A stretch of 64,000 nucleotides of DNA from Emmonsiellopsis sp. PD_33. Its lineage: Eukaryota; Ascomycota; Eurotiomycetes; Onygenales; Ajellomycetaceae. Below, one piece after another: positions 10,961-23,450 of the stretch. The stretch covers positions 31,530 through 95,529 of the forward strand of contig JANTQF010000127.1 of assembly GCA_032988165.1 (NCBI GenBank), given 5' to 3'. The notes under the pieces are model-generated. The model worked only from the letters and a program-made list of their open reading frames with translations. It did no database searches and had not been told where the DNA came from. The number at the start of each line of letters is the position of its first letter. The first letter of the stretch is position 1. The position numbers and the translations under genes are program-made.

Positions 10961-12303
10961 TACTAAAGCAAGGATTTACTTCAGGCCCAAAGAGGTGTTA
11001 ATCTTTGCTGGAATGATGAATGACAGGTGGCTCTTATGTTAGCTTTGAGGGAGAGTTTGGGTAGCCATTGTAAGCTTAATAGCACACCTTAATTGTTTTT
11101 TGATGTAGGGTCTGCATCCCAGGTGTGAGCTTTGCACTCCTCAGTGGTATGACCCAGGTGGGCTTTGTGGAAGTCACACCACTTCTTGTTGGAGAAGTCT
11201 TGCTTGTTCTTATTCTGATTATCCCACTTGCATTTTCTTGTATGAGATGGTGTGCCATCAGCTCCTGAATTAGTGGAAGGAAGACTATTCTTAGATTTAG
11301 ACTTCTCTTTAATGTATTTGATGTATTCTGGAAGATTCTATTCTGCAATTATCAGTCTGTTCATAACTGTATCATAGTCCATATCTTCCATCTTATCTGC
11401 ATATTTGTTGAATTCACACTGGACTTCAGGGAGAACCTTCATATAGAGATAGCTCTTCCTATGGTAGTCATCATAGGAGTGTCATAGATGTTCTTTTACT
11501 GCCTGTAGCACTACTACAAACTCATACACACTTTGTACTTCTTGCTGTTTCATCTTAAGATATTATACTTCTAAGTTATGAAAGGATTTGTCTGGGTCAG
11601 CAACTTATTTCTGCATTCAGTCCAGCAAGTAGGTCCAAGAAGGAAGTGTTTCCATACTCCTTGTATACTAATATCAATGCTTTTAGATGTCACCATCAAA
11701 ATGAGTAACTACTTCAATGATTTTTTGATGGTCTACTGTGTTGAAATAGGCTAGGTCACTAGTATGATAGATAATGATAGCTATTGTAAAGATCTCTAAC
11801 TCCTTCATACTGTAGGCCTGAAATTTTTCAACTTCTTTGCACAGATTGCATGAAGTCATACCCAGGTCATTCAGCTTTTCTTGCCAGAGTAGAATTTAGC
11901 TAAGGAGGGGCCATACATTTCCAGTGGACATCTATATTTATCCTGTGTTTATTATATTCAGTCAGAGGGGAAGCAGCTCTCCCAATGTAGGATGAGGAGG
12001 TATTTGAGCTCAGGGCTCATCCAGGGTAGAGATTTAAGTCTGAGGTTTATTCACAGCTGCTTAGAGTGCTGCATGCTCATCTCAGAGGTGTCAAAGTTCC
12101 TATTTTACCTTAAGGGTAGTAATCTCAGTAATGAGGTGTTCAGACTCAGCCTGAATCTCTACAGCTAATTGGGGTGAGAGAGGCTTCAAAGGAGGGGTGC
12201 CCTCACAGCTGAAAGACAGACTTTGAGCTGAAGGCATTTTTTGTTCTTCTGCCTGAGTAGTAGGTACAGTAGAAGTGCCTTAATTTTTCTTAGAAAAGGT
12301 CAT
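10961..12303 (-). pseudogene. gag: Left E unit gag
   Basis: The start codon is likely the ATG at 12303, because an ATG lies at the equivalent place in the right unit (19418) and the downstream frame matches (MPSAQSLSFS). A stop follows within ten codons where the right unit also has a stop, a typical CGA-to-TGA or TAA change. Toward the C-terminus (about 11185-11110) is a zinc-knuckle-like block reading WCDFHKAHLGHTTEEC. Gag would form the virus-like particle and package RNA. Confidence 0.75.
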
Positions 12304-12347
12304 AGTGAAATGTGAAATTAGCTCAATGGACCATCTCTCAAAGTAGA

Positions 12348-12355
12348 ATGATTAG
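12348..12355 (-). promoter_or_regulatory. Decayed primer binding site, left E unit
   Basis: Behind the central LTR the minus strand reads GTTTCTAATCATTC. The right unit has CTAATTGCT at this place; the differences are transitions. Confidence 0.5.
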
Positions 12356-12359
12356 AAAC

Positions 12360-12656
12360 TGTGAGGGTGTAAGCTGAATAGACAATGTGAAGAGCTTAAT
12401 AGGAGGAATAGATTGAATATAGATGTAGCTAAGGTTGAAGGTAGGGTATCTGAAGGAAAGTAACTAATTGCTGAGGTTTCTATATGTAGGAACCTCAGTG
12501 AAGGTATATATACAATTATATGATAACATAAGAAATGACTAAGCAAGGAGTAAGCATGAGGTGTTAACATAAGAGATGGATATGCTCTGGATGCATAGTG
12601 TAGTTGATATGCACTAGGTGTGGCAATGATAAGGAGGTGCATACTTGTGTATAATA
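12360..12656 (-). repeat. Family E LTR, central and shared (297 bp)
   Basis: 5' LTR of the left unit and 3' LTR of the right unit. It holds the best-preserved priming motif of the three: AGCAATTAG (minus, 12464-12472). It sits directly behind a hairpin whose arms read CTGAGGTT and AACCTCAG. No target duplication flanks it, as expected for a shared LTR. Confidence 0.92.
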
Positions 12657-12661
12657 ATTAT

Positions 12662-12674
12662 CCCCCTTTTTCTT
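12662..12674 (-). promoter_or_regulatory. Polypurine tract, right E unit
   Basis: Minus strand AAGAAAAAGGGGG just before the central LTR acting as the 3' LTR of the right unit. Confidence 0.75.
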
Positions 12675-13090
12675 ATATCACTGTCCTCAGTGATTTGGCA
12701 TTATTGTGCTCATGGGTAGTAGCCTCTTTTAGAGGTAGCATGAAGTGGCATAGGTCAGTTTCATAGTGTTATTCAGATGCATAAGCTCTGGGATGTCTTA
12801 TTTATGTTGGCTAAGCTCAGGGCATCTTATGTATACACTGTGAGGCAGTTGTGAGTTATGCATGTCTGCATAAGCTGCAGGCAGATTGTGCAAGCACATT
12901 GTTACTAGGAGCATGTTGTGCAAATACTTTATTACCTGGGGCTCCAGGGGAATCCCAATTTAGATGTTATATTAATTTATTACTATAGAGGAGCATAAGA
13001 AGTACACTTCTTCAAGTTAGAGTCTCTCCCACTTTTTCTTCTTCTGTAACCCTTGAAATACTTCTTGTGTTCAGAAGCCTGCTGCTGCCT

Positions 13091-13775
13091 ACACTATTTT
13101 ATTACTTTTTTTAATCATTTCTTTATTGATACTAACTTCTGCACCATATTATCTGTGCCTGCATCTTCTTCCCACACTGTTAAGCATACTGTGTCCTGTG
13201 CTGCTACAGTCTAATATTAAGTCCACTACTGGCCTGATTTTACATAAGTCTTTCAAGCTAACAGTGCATATGACTGGGGAAATGTGCTGACAGCTTGCAT
13301 AGCTGGATTTCCTGCACTCACTGTCTTGAGCAGCAGAAATGGGTGTCCATGGACTCTGTCAAGTGGTGTTACCTGGCCCTGGGTGCTCACATCTGTTGTG
13401 CATCTTGTGTGTGCATGCACAAGTCTTGTGTGCTGGTAAGTCTAAGTGCAGAGCAGTTTTTTCCATGTCATATGTTCCTCAAGTTTGAATTGAAAGGCTA
13501 ATTATATGATTAGCTGCTTCCCTCCTCCAAGCTTAACTACCTGATGGCACTTTAAGTATATATATATCTATCTCAGGAGCTGAGCCTTTCTTGGGAGGAA
13601 GAGAAGAAGGATCTTCAGCAGCTAATGAAACAGCTGTTAGCTCCCTGTAAGGAGGCACATTGCAAGCAAGCTTGTGATGCTGCTCTCATGAGTGGGGAGT
13701 TATACTACTACTATAAGGTAATATTTCTTGCCTCTGAGGCCCTGGAGGATGAGGAAGAGGAGAGGGAGAAATGAA
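13091..13775 (+). pseudogene. Opposite-strand Cys-rich gene with intron, right E unit
   Basis: Second copy of the gene at 5976, displaced by exactly 7,115 bp. It reads more openly around the Cys-rich part: CTHCLEQQKWVSMDSVKWC, then ICCASCVCMHKSC, within an open stretch from 13295 to 13501. The splice donor GTAAGT is at 13436-13441 and TAG at 13511-13513. The branch site reads GGCTAAT, against GGCTAAC in the left unit. The purine-rich acidic tail is at about 13745-13800. No start codon at the position of the left unit's ATG. Confidence 0.5.
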
Positions 13776-14384
13776 GAGAGAATAAGGAGGAGGAGGAGAA
13801 GAAGGATTTAAGTGATAGATAGAGTAGTGAGTGCATATTACATGACTCTGTGAGTCTGAAGCTTGGAGAGGTCAGAACCCTGCAGCCCCTTGTGGGGGTT
13901 ATTATTCCTGTGGGGGGTGAGGATGATGGGGAGATTTGAGGGGAGATTGAGGAGGAGGAGGAGGAGTTTAAAGGGTTTTCAGACTGAGTCCTTATTCATG
14001 GTGTGCCATCAAGGCATTTTCTTTGTCATTTTAGGCATCTAGAGCAGCAGAGTTGGGTCTGCTGTTTTGCAAGACAGGAGGTGGGCTTACCTTAATTGCA
14101 GAATGGGCCTCCTATTGTGGGTAAGCTGCTGAGTGTGCAAGAGATATGGGAGTGTGCATGTGAAGCACCTAGTTAGCATTTCTTTTATTTTGAATCCAAG
14201 AAGGCCTACAGGCAGATTTCCTGATTGAAACTCTGCTGTCCATTTTCCTTGGTATTTTCTGGCAGTGTGGTGAGTTTCAAGCTTCTTGGGTGCTGAGAGT
14301 CAAGCATGGGTCTTATCAGATGCAATTAATTGAGTCTGGATCTTATCAGATGCTTCTATTCCTACTGCAGGCACTTTTCAGTGG

Positions 14385-17300
14385 TTTGATTTTCTTGCTA
14401 CTGGGCTTCTTGTTCTTGGAATATCTCAAATACTTCTGTGGTGTTGATATTTTCCTCTGGTTCCCAAGTGTCACCTGCAGAACCCTATTCAAGTCAGCAA
14501 ACAAGATATTCATTTCCTTTTCACTTTATCTTCCTAGTTTTTAATATTATCTTAACCTTGTATTCTTCTTCTTCATCAACAAGGTCTGGGCCTGGTTCCA
14601 GTAAGGCTCCATCCCAGTGAATATACTTCTTAAGCAGGGAGATGTGAAAAACAGGGTGTATACTGTGAAAAGATGGGGGTATTTCAAGGTGGTAGGCTTG
14701 AAAGCTGATTCTCTGGAGAATTTTGAATGATCTAACATACTTGTGATCAAGTTTTCATACAGATTGAATCATTTGAAGGTTCTTTGTATTGAGGGTGACA
14801 TACTCTCCCACATCAAAGGACTTAGGAAGGTGTTTTGAGTCATAGTAGGCTTTTTGTGCATCTCACACTTTTTGTAGGTTGACCTTGAGCTCAGAGTGCA
14901 CCTTAACCATTCATTTTAGCCAATTCATGGCATGAGTGGCCACAGGTTGAGGCACATGGTTGACATTAATCTAGAGCTCTGGGTGGTATCCTATGAGCAC
15001 TTCTGTGGGTACTTAACCAGTGGAACTGTATCAGGAGGAGTTATAGATAAATTGTGCTAATGAAAGCCACCTTATCCAGTCATTTTGATGGAAATTAATA
15101 AAACAGTAGAGGTAGTACTCTAGAGTTTGGTTCTGACATTCTGTCTGACCATCTATTTGAGGGTGAAAGGCTGTGGAAAGTTTGCATTGAGCACTAATGA
15201 CATAGCAGAAGGTTGACTAATATTAGCTGGTAAAAAGTGATCCCTGATTGGAGATGTGGTGTTTTGATATGCCATAAGTATAATAGAACCAGGCATATAT
15301 GACTTCAGCTAGTTCTTCAGCAGTAATATCCTTCATGCATGGGATATAGAGTGTGAATTTCATATAGATGTCACAAAGAATGAGTATGGCATTGTGTGTT
15401 TGTTCAAGAAAGTTTGAAGCTGGAAGGCTAGTGATGAAGTTCATTGTAATGAATTCAAATGATTAAGAGGATATAGGTATGATTCTCATTTCTCCAAAAG
15501 GTCTATAACATTTAGGTTTGACATGCTAGCAAACATTACAGGTTTGAACATAGTTTGAAACATCCTTGGAAAGTCCATACCAGAAGTATTTATCTTGGAT
15601 GCTTTCTATAGATCATTTGATATCAAAATGTCCCCCTTGAGGGTCATCATGATTAGTATGAAGGATTTCATTAATAAGCACTTGATCTTTAGATACATAC
15701 ACTCTACTGTTAGCTCAGAGGATGTCATCTATCTTCAGAGTTCATAGTATGCCTTCTTCTGTAAATGCCTCTTTTTCCTGCACTTGTGTCTTGATCTTTT
15801 GTGTCACAATGTCAAGGTTCTACATATATTGGAGCAGAGAGATGAGGGACTCAGGAAGTTCAGAGTAGGTAGAGTCTGTAGTTATTACCTTGTTGACAAC
15901 AATATGGGGCATGTAGGGACAGCAGGCTGAGCACAGAGCACTGTCAATGTTGCTGGATGAGCACAGGGTGTCACCAGTGCTGTCAGATGAGCACACAGCA
16001 CACAGGTGAAGGGAAGGTGCAGTTAGCAGCTTGATTGTTAAATGGGCATCTCACTCATTTATTAGTGATGATTGAGCCTCTCACTCATCATCATAGGTCT
16101 AAATGCAGTTTATAATAAGGGAAAGTTCTTTATGGGAGTCAAAGTCCTAGCCTAGTGCAACACCATGTCATAGCTTTTGTTGCAGGATTAGTAAGAGAAT
16201 CTCTCCATGAAATACATCATTATAATTTGTGTGGCAACTCAGACTATCTGCAGGGTTGTTTTTCCCTGGGCAGTGCAGTAAGATAAAATTATAAGCACTA
16301 AGTGCCTCTACCCATCTAGTCTGACATCTATTAAGCACTTTAGTCATCATAAAGTACTATAGATTTGCATGATCAGACCAGACTTGCACTGGATACTAGC
16401 TCCCCTCCAGATAGTGTCTTTAGTGCTTGAAAGCTGTAATAATAGCTAAGAGTTCCTTGTCATGAGTATCATATTATATTTCAGCATCAATGAGCTTGCA
16501 AGATTAGTAGGCCACTGGGTGCTATAGGCCATCATCTTGAAGCTGAGATATGATTGTGACTACTGTATATATTGAAGCATCAGGCTCAATCTGGGTGTGC
16601 TGTGCAGGATTGAAATGCATTAGAAGTAGTACTGAAGTGAAATACTCCTTAAGCTTGTGAAATGTACTTTTAGTATCCTTCATTCAGAGAAAAGTAGGTT
16701 TCTTTTTGTCTTTTTTTATTCCTTTTGTCAGGTCAAATAAGGCACCAGTGATGTGGGAATAGGCTTTGATGAAGTGCCTATAGAAATTAGCAAATCCCAA
16801 GAAAGACTATACTTCCTTAATAGATGTCAGTATGAGCCATTCTATTATGATAGCAATTCATTCTGGTTCTATTTCAACACTGTCCAGCTCTACAATGAAA
16901 CCAAGAAAAGAGACCTTTTAGGTAGCAAACTTGCACTTGCTGTGCTTCATGTATAGGTGGGCACACTTCAAGTGCTTTAAGACCTGTTGAACATGTTCTT
17001 AGTGCTCCTCCATATTATTGGAATATATAAGGATATTGTCAAGGTAGACTACACAATATATGTTAAGGAGGTCAGAAAAAGCACTGTTAATGTATGCCTG
17101 AAAGGTAGTAGGAGTATTTGAGAGGCCCATGGGCATGACCATAAATTTGAAATGGTTATACTGAGTGCAAAATGTAGTTTTCCAATGATCTCAGGGTGCA
17201 ATCAGTATGCAGTAGTATGCATCCTGCAGATCCATCTTGGTGAAAATCTTTGCACTGAATAGGCAGTCCAATATCTCACTAATAAGTAGTAGGGGGTACC

Positions 17301-18080
17301 AGTTCTTAATTGTGATACAGTTGAGGCCACAGTAGTCAACACATAGTTGTAATCCATCATCTTTTTTTGGTACAAAGAGGATTAGTGCTCCTACTGGGCT
17401 CTTGAAAGGTTGGATCCATCCTTTAGCTAATGATACATTTATGAATTCCTAAAGCACTCTAAGCTCAACTTTGAAGAGGAAATAAATGGGCATAAAGGAA
17501 GGATCAGTACCAAGTTGAAGATCAATACAGTGTTCAGTTCCTATTGGCACAAGTGCACTGGAAGTGGCTTGTTCTGAGAAAAGATGTACAAAAGGCTCAA
17601 CATAATCTGGTAAATCAGATGGAAGATCCATATATGCACCTGTAGTTGCAGCTGACACTTTAATTTTGGATGCATCACTTTGTGCTGATATGATAGTCAC
17701 TAAATTGGCTTTAGCCCCAGTAAGTATCTCACCCATGACTTCCTCAGCTGAGATTTTCTCAAACTTTAACTCAGATGTATCATTCTGTAAGATAAACTCA
17801 CCATTCTGCTAATTGATAAGTGGATTAACTTCAACTAACCAGGGGAAACCAAGGATCATATCATAGGTGGCAAGCTTAATTGCATGGAAGAGTTGCTGGA
17901 CACTGACATCATGACCTAGTTGATCAATCATACTGATAGTTAGATTATGCTCTCTAAATGATCTGACCATGTAACTGTCAACTGCCTCCACTGTGCATAG
18001 ATTGTGTGTAGTGAGCTCCAAATCATTTGCCTTTGCCCAGAATTCATTGATGAAGTTCACTTCTGCTCTGAAGTCTACTA
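14385..18080 (-). pseudogene. pol: Right E unit pol: protease to chromodomain
   Basis: Same order as the left unit. Protease (about 18080-17810) reads VDFRAEVNFINEFWAK, so DSG has become DFR while MILGFPWL is kept. The RT active site (about 17035-17050) reads YLDN, the opposite Asp lost from that of the left unit. The integrase core is open from 15444 to 15223 and reads MNFITSLPAS, then DITAEELAEVIYAWFYYTYG. The integrase tail and chromodomain lie at about 14755-14385 (FHSIHPVFHIS-like block, then acidic EEEE). Stops are scattered through all domains. Confidence 0.85.
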
Positions 18081-19418
18081 AAGCAAGGATTTACTTCAGG
18101 CCTGAAGGGGTGTTAACCTTTACTAGAATGATGAATGACAGGTGGCTCTTATATTAGCTTTGAGGAAGAGTTTGGGCAGCCATTGTGAGCTTAATGGCAC
18201 ATCTTAATTGTTTTTTGATGTAGAGTCTGCATCCCAGATGCAAGCTTTGCACTCCTCAGTGGTGTGGCTCAGGTAGGCTTTGTGGAAGTCACACCACTTC
18301 TTGTTGGAGGAGTCTTGCTTGTTCTTATCCTGATTATCCCACTTGTATTTTCTCATATGGGATGGTGCACCATCAGCTTCTGAATTAGTGGAAGGGGGAC
18401 TATTCTTAAATTTAGACTTCTCTTTGATGCATTTAATGTGTTCTAGGAGATTCTATTCTGTAATTGCCAGTCTGTTCATAACTGCATCATAGTTCATATC
18501 TTCCATCTTATCTGCATATTTGTCAAATTTGCACTGGACTTCAGGGAGAACCTTCATATAGAGATGGCTCTTCCTATGATAGTCATTATAGGAGTATTAT
18601 AGATGTCCTTCCACTACCTATAGCACCACTGCAAACTCATACACACTTTATGCTTCTTGCTGTTCCATCTTAAGATATTATGCTTCTAAGTTATGAAAGG
18701 ATTTGTCTGAGTCAGCAACTTATTTCTACATTCAGTCCAGCAAGTAGGTCCAAGAAGGAAGTGTTTCCATGCTCCTTATATGCTAATATTAATACTTTTG
18801 GATGTCACCATCAAAATGAGTAACTACTTCAATGATTTTTTGATGGTCTGCTGTGTTGAAATAGGCTAGGTCACTAGCATGATAGATAATGGTAGCTGTT
18901 GTAAAGATCTCTAACTCCTTCATGCTGCAGGCCTAAAACTTTTCAACTCCTTTATGTAGATTGTGTGAAGTCATACCCAGATCATTCAGCTTTTCTTACC
19001 AGAGTGGAACTTGGCCAAGGAGGGGCCATACATTTCCAGTGGACATCTGTGTTTGTCCCATGTTTGCCATGTTTGGTCAGAGGGGAAGTAGCTCTCCCAA
19101 CATAGAATGAGGAGGTATTTGAGCTCAGGGCTCATCCAGGGTAGAGATTTGAGCCCAGGGCTTATTCACAGCCACTTGGAGTGCTGCATGCTCATCCTAG
19201 AGGTATCAAAGTTCCTGTTTCACCTTAAGGGTAGTGATCTCAGTGATGAGGCATTTGGACTCAGCCTGAATCTCTATGGCCAATTAGGGCAAGGGAGACT
19301 TTAAAGGAGGGGTGCCCTCATGGCTGGAAGGCAGGCTTTGAGCTGAAGGCATTTTTTGTCCTTCTGCCTGAGCAGTAGGTGCAGTGGAAGTGCCTCAATT
19401 TTTCTTAGAAGAGGCCAT
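18081..19418 (-). pseudogene. gag: Right E unit gag
   Basis: ATG at 19418, then MASSKKN and a TGA in the same place as the left unit's TAA, then GTSTAPTAQAEGQKMPSAQS. The zinc-knuckle-like block at about 18300-18225 matches the left unit (Cys, His, GHTTEEC pattern). The frame is interrupted repeatedly. Confidence 0.75.
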
Positions 19419-19461
19419 AATGAAATGTGAAATTGGCTCAATGGACTGTCTCTCAAAGTAG

Positions 19462-19470
19462 AGCAATTAG
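19462..19470 (-). promoter_or_regulatory. Self-priming type primer binding site, right E unit
   Basis: Four bases behind the 5' LTR the minus strand reads CTAATTGCT. Its complement AGCAATTAG is present exactly in the central LTR (12464-12472), and as AGTAATTAG in the outer LTRs. A further conserved GTCCATTGA starts about 30 bases downstream and is also present behind the family F LTR. Confidence 0.65.
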
Positions 19471-19474
19471 AAAC

Positions 19475-19771
19475 TGTGAGGGTGTAGGTCAAATAGATGA
19501 TGTGAAGAGCTCAATAGGAGGAATAGATTGGATATAGATGTAGCTAAGGTTGAAGGTAGGGTATCTGAAGGAAAGTAGCTAATTACTGAGGTTTCTATAT
19601 GTAGGAACCTCAGTGAAGGTATATATACAATTGTGTGATAACATAAGAAATGACTAAGCAAGAAGTGAGTATGGGGTGTTGACATAAGAGATGGATACAC
19701 TCTGGGTGCATAGTGTAGTTAATATGCACTAGGCATGGCAATGATAAGGAGGCACATGCTTGCACATGACA
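19475..19771 (-). repeat. Family E LTR, right (297 bp)
   Basis: 5' LTR of the right unit. Minus strand starts TGTCATGTGC and ends CCCTCACA. Flanked on its outer side by ACTTC (19772-19776), the partner of 5240-5244. Confidence 0.93.
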
Positions 19772-19776
19772 ACTTC

Positions 19777-21457
19777 AATGCCTGCTGAGTAAATCACAAA
19801 TAGAGACTATTAGATCTATAAATTCTCAAAGAATTCAAAGTAACACCACACAGAGTAATATATGCCTCATTTGTTGCTCTACTAATTGTGACTGCCTCAT
19901 CCTCACTTCAAGAACTCTGAAATACCACTACCACCTCTAATGAATATCTTCAGGTAATGATTTAAATCATTCAGAATAAAGCTCATCATTTTCCATCTAA
20001 ACTTTAAGTCTGTATTGACATCATTAAGTGCTTTATAGACTCTAACTCCCAACTATACTTCCAGAGGAGATAGTAGGTTTCTGATTCAGAATCATTATAT
20101 ACCTAAATTATACAAGAAACTCACAACTTCCTAATAACTAATTACTTAGATTATAAAGTATTCTATCAGATTCTATTTTAAGACTTCTACTAGCTTAATA
20201 TGTCTCAGAGCATCTAATAGTTCATCTAAAACTACAATGTCTGCTGATCTGTCATTACCTGGCAAGACTATCATTAAGGTCTGCTCAAGTCTCTTCTGAT
20301 TTCTAAATGTGTCTAGCATAATATTATTATTAATTTCACAGTAGACCTCCTTATAAGTAATAGCTACAAGAATGTCCTCATCATCATTAATTGTCTTAAT
20401 AAGGACATTATCCTTAAACTCTGCATGAAGATAAATGTGCCTGTAGTAGTAAAAGTTTTCCTTTAAAGCTCATTTTATTATCTATATAATCTACCTTATA
20501 TAATCATCTTAGACCATGAAACCTAGTTCATCAGAGCCATCTGAACCTAAATCTACTAGCTCCTCAAGATCTCTTAATATCTCTTAATTACCTACTACCT
20601 CAAAACTGATAGCAGCACTAAATGTATGATTCAGACAACTAAGAACTACTCTCAGAAGTTCTATTCATACATCTAGGATAACTGGAATGAACTCCTCCTA
20701 CATGCCAAACTTATAATTAATAGTCATGATACTATTAGTACTAATGTTAGCTCATTTTTCCTCTCATATAGTTATAATTTTGAAGTTCTTAATCTCACTA
20801 AATTGCCTGAACCTTCCACTTCACTCTATAGCTCAATTCAAATTGTAGATACTATCATCTCAAAACTCTAGTAAGCTCATGAGTGAGCTGAATCTTCCAT
20901 GGCTAGTGCCCAGTAAGATTAATAGGATCATGTAAATACTCACTGAAATCCCACTAAATACTATGAGGTAAGTAATAAGATCTAGCTAGACCTCTAAAAT
21001 ATTATCACTAATTGCTCATCTCACATGCTTGACTATCAATATGCTAAGTACACCATCATTGAAGTCCTGGGAAATTATAACTACTATCTTAACATATTAC
21101 CTGAGATTCATAATATGTTTCACATAAACCTACTCTACAAGGCCTCTACCAATTCATTTCCCTTGCAAGAGATCACTAACTGGCATCTGCCTAGCATCAT
21201 TGGGGAAGACAATGAGGTAGAGTATGAGATTAAAGTCATCCTTAACTACTACCATCACAGGTAAGAATTTCAGTACCTGGTAAAGTGGCTCAGCTATAAA
21301 GTCCCTTCATGGGAACCAACCTCTGCCCTGTAAGATACCACTGCATTCACCCATTATGAAGAACTGCACCTACCTAATAAGACTTTACCCACACTATGCT
21401 GCATCTGGTTTTCCAAACCCTCCTACCTGCCCTTTAAAACCAGATAGGGAGAGATAA
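19777..21457 (+). pseudogene. pol: Ty3 copy B pol continued: integrase and chromodomain
   Basis: Continuation of the frame broken at 5244, collinear with copy C. The integrase zinc region is near 20120-20280 (IIQETHN then NVC). The catalytic core is at 20280-20700, in which several DDE and His positions are altered. The tail reads FHINLLYKASTN at about 21115. A chromodomain at 21210-21370 reads EVEYEIKVILNYYHH, then QYLVKWLSYKVPSWEP. A single open stretch of 79 codons (21025-21264) covers the tail and the chromodomain start. PPT AGGGAGAGATAA (21446-21457) abuts the 3' LTR. Confidence 0.85.
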
Positions 21458-21711
21458 TGTGAAGGGCTATATTCTTATACTCTATATCTATAGCTCACCT
21501 GAACTTCACTCAATCTCTGACTGCTCAATTAGATGCCTCCAACTAGGCCTTTATATGAATGTTTATCCACTCTGACCTTGCATAATTCTCTTTTATTTAT
21601 ATTGCATGATCTCACAATTTCTTTTCCTTTTTCCTTTTTTTCTCTAATGATTACAATTTTGATTCTAGCATATAGCTTGTATGATCCACTTATCAGAGCA
21701 CACCCATTACA
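21458..21711 (+). repeat. 3' LTR of Ty3 copy B (254 bp)
   Basis: Starts TGTGAAGGGC, ends CATTACA, and is followed by CTTAG (21712-21716), matching 1635-1639. Removing the E insertion and one ACTTC leaves a 5,540-bp element, close to the 5,534 bp of copy C. Confidence 0.94.
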
Positions 21712-21716
21712 CTTAG

Positions 21717-23450
21717 AATAAATAGTCTTAGTACTGTCTCTAGATATAACTAAAGCATTTAATAAAATGCTAAGAGAGCACATGATGTACATACTCTACC
21801 AGCTAAGATTACTCTAAAATCTAGTAGGATAAGTTAGCTTATTTATAGCTAATAGATACTCAATACTTATTTTTAAGAGGTAGAAGATAGAGGCCTTTAA
21901 TATTCTAATAGAAATTCTATAGGAGTTTCCTCTATCATTAATTCTATTTCTATTTTATAATGAGAAGCTCATCTAAATATACTTAAGACCAGGCTGTGCA
22001 GTCAGCTGCATAGCATTTATAAATAATATGAATATAATAATATATAGATAGTTTACAGTAGATAACTACAGGAAGCTTATATATATATATTAAGTATGTA
22101 AGGTGTGAGTAGTGCAGTATAGAATGAAGTTTGTACTGCAGAAGTATAAGCTAATGTACTTTATAAGAATATATAATTAATTTAATATAATAGCTATAGT
22201 ATAGCTACCTGAGCAGGTAGTACAGCTATAGCAGGTAATATATATACTAAGAATGTGACTTAACCTCAGATTATACTGAAAGAGTCATCTAGATATAGTA
22301 GCTAGTAAGATGAAGTTTCAGATAAGAGCATTCTTTTAGATCATCAAGTCAATCTGAAGACTCTCACTATAGTAGATTAGAATAGTATATAATATAATTA
22401 TTAGATTAGCTTTAGCATATAGAGTTATTACATGGCACTAGCTATATAGTTCACAGCAGAGTATAGCATTCAGACTAGCTTATAAGCTAGTAGTGATATA
22501 AAACTTCTACCTGCAAATTATAGTAGGAGTATATAGATAGACTTCTATAATCATTTTAAAGGCTGAGATACACATAGTGCCTCTAAACCCACATTTAGAT
22601 AGTATAGTAGTTAGAGCTATAAATTAACTGAGAATAACAAATATATTATATTAGATTAAGAAGGTATATACAGCAATCTGAGTATAATTACATTATAGAG
22701 ATACATCAAGAAGCTAATAGAGACATCTTGAAGTAGTAGCTCACCTAGGAGAGCTATTAGTAAATTAAAGACAGAAGTAAATAGTAGGAATAAAGAGATA
22801 AACTGCAGAGAATACAACTAAAAGATAGAGGAAGCATTTAGAGTGCATTCTATATATATTATGAGTTAAGTGTGAGGTACTTATGAGATAAACAGACAGA
22901 TAGAGGAAGCAGGCTCAGTTATGAAGAAAGTATTATAAATAGCTGCTAGATAGAGCTGTACTGAAGTAGCATAAGAGGCTGTGCAAGACTCACAGCTTAA
23001 TTATTATTTAGCTATAATTAAATAAGATAGGGCTAGTAGTATTTCTAAACTGATGCTAGATGCCTAAATTTTTTACCTCAAAATATCTCTGTAGGTACAA
23101 CTTTGAAATAGTGAGCTATATATTAGTGCACTATAAGCACTTTAAGAGTCATAAAGAGTACATTATGAGAGATGAGAGGATCAACAAGAGATAGCTATTA
23201 AATACTAATAAAGAGTTATACACTTTATTTAGCTGATAGCTGAAGAAGGACATTCTACATTAGTTCATCTTAATGTATGAGCTAACATACTACATGGTAT
23301 AAGCATTAGAGAGCTGAAGTAAGAGATGGAAATTAGAATTCATAATATTAGATGTAAGAGTATAAAGATAGTCTAACTAAGTATTTATAATATACATCCT
23401 CTCTAAATAATTCTTAAGTATGAGGTTTATTCCACAATTAAGATTAAAAT
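21717..23450 (+). pseudogene. Tad-like LINE, RT core and C-terminal part (segment 2)
   Basis: Resumes the frame interrupted at 1639. LSLDITKAFNKMLREHMMYIL corresponds to the LINE RT palm block, with LDITKAF the A motif. EILYEFPLSLILFLFYN corresponds to the usual 'G.PQGSPLSP.LF' block. At about 22005-22033 the catalytic motif reads FINN, both Asp lost. Past about 22100 the frame weakens. Segments near 22960-23330 still resemble the C-terminal tail of fungal LINE ORF2 (LVHLNV, LREL-like stretches). I cannot fix the 3' end or a poly(A) tail. Confidence 0.75.

Larger units (their letters stand above)
5245..19771 (-). mobile_element. Family E chromovirus, tandem dimer (LTR-int-LTR-int-LTR)
   Basis: A 14,527-bp insertion made of three 297-bp LTRs (5245-5541, 12360-12656, 19475-19771) and two internal regions of exactly 6,818 bp each. 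Both units read on the minus strand. Only the outer ends carry the target duplication ACTTC, so the three LTRs and two bodies behave as one insertion locus. Corresponding positions in the two units are 7,115 bp apart. Each unit has gag, protease, RT, RNase H, integrase, chromodomain, a long 3' region with an opposite-strand gene, a polypurine tract and a 3' LTR. All reading frames are broken. The usual explanation is unequal LTR-LTR exchange between two alleles or sister copies. Confidence 0.93.
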
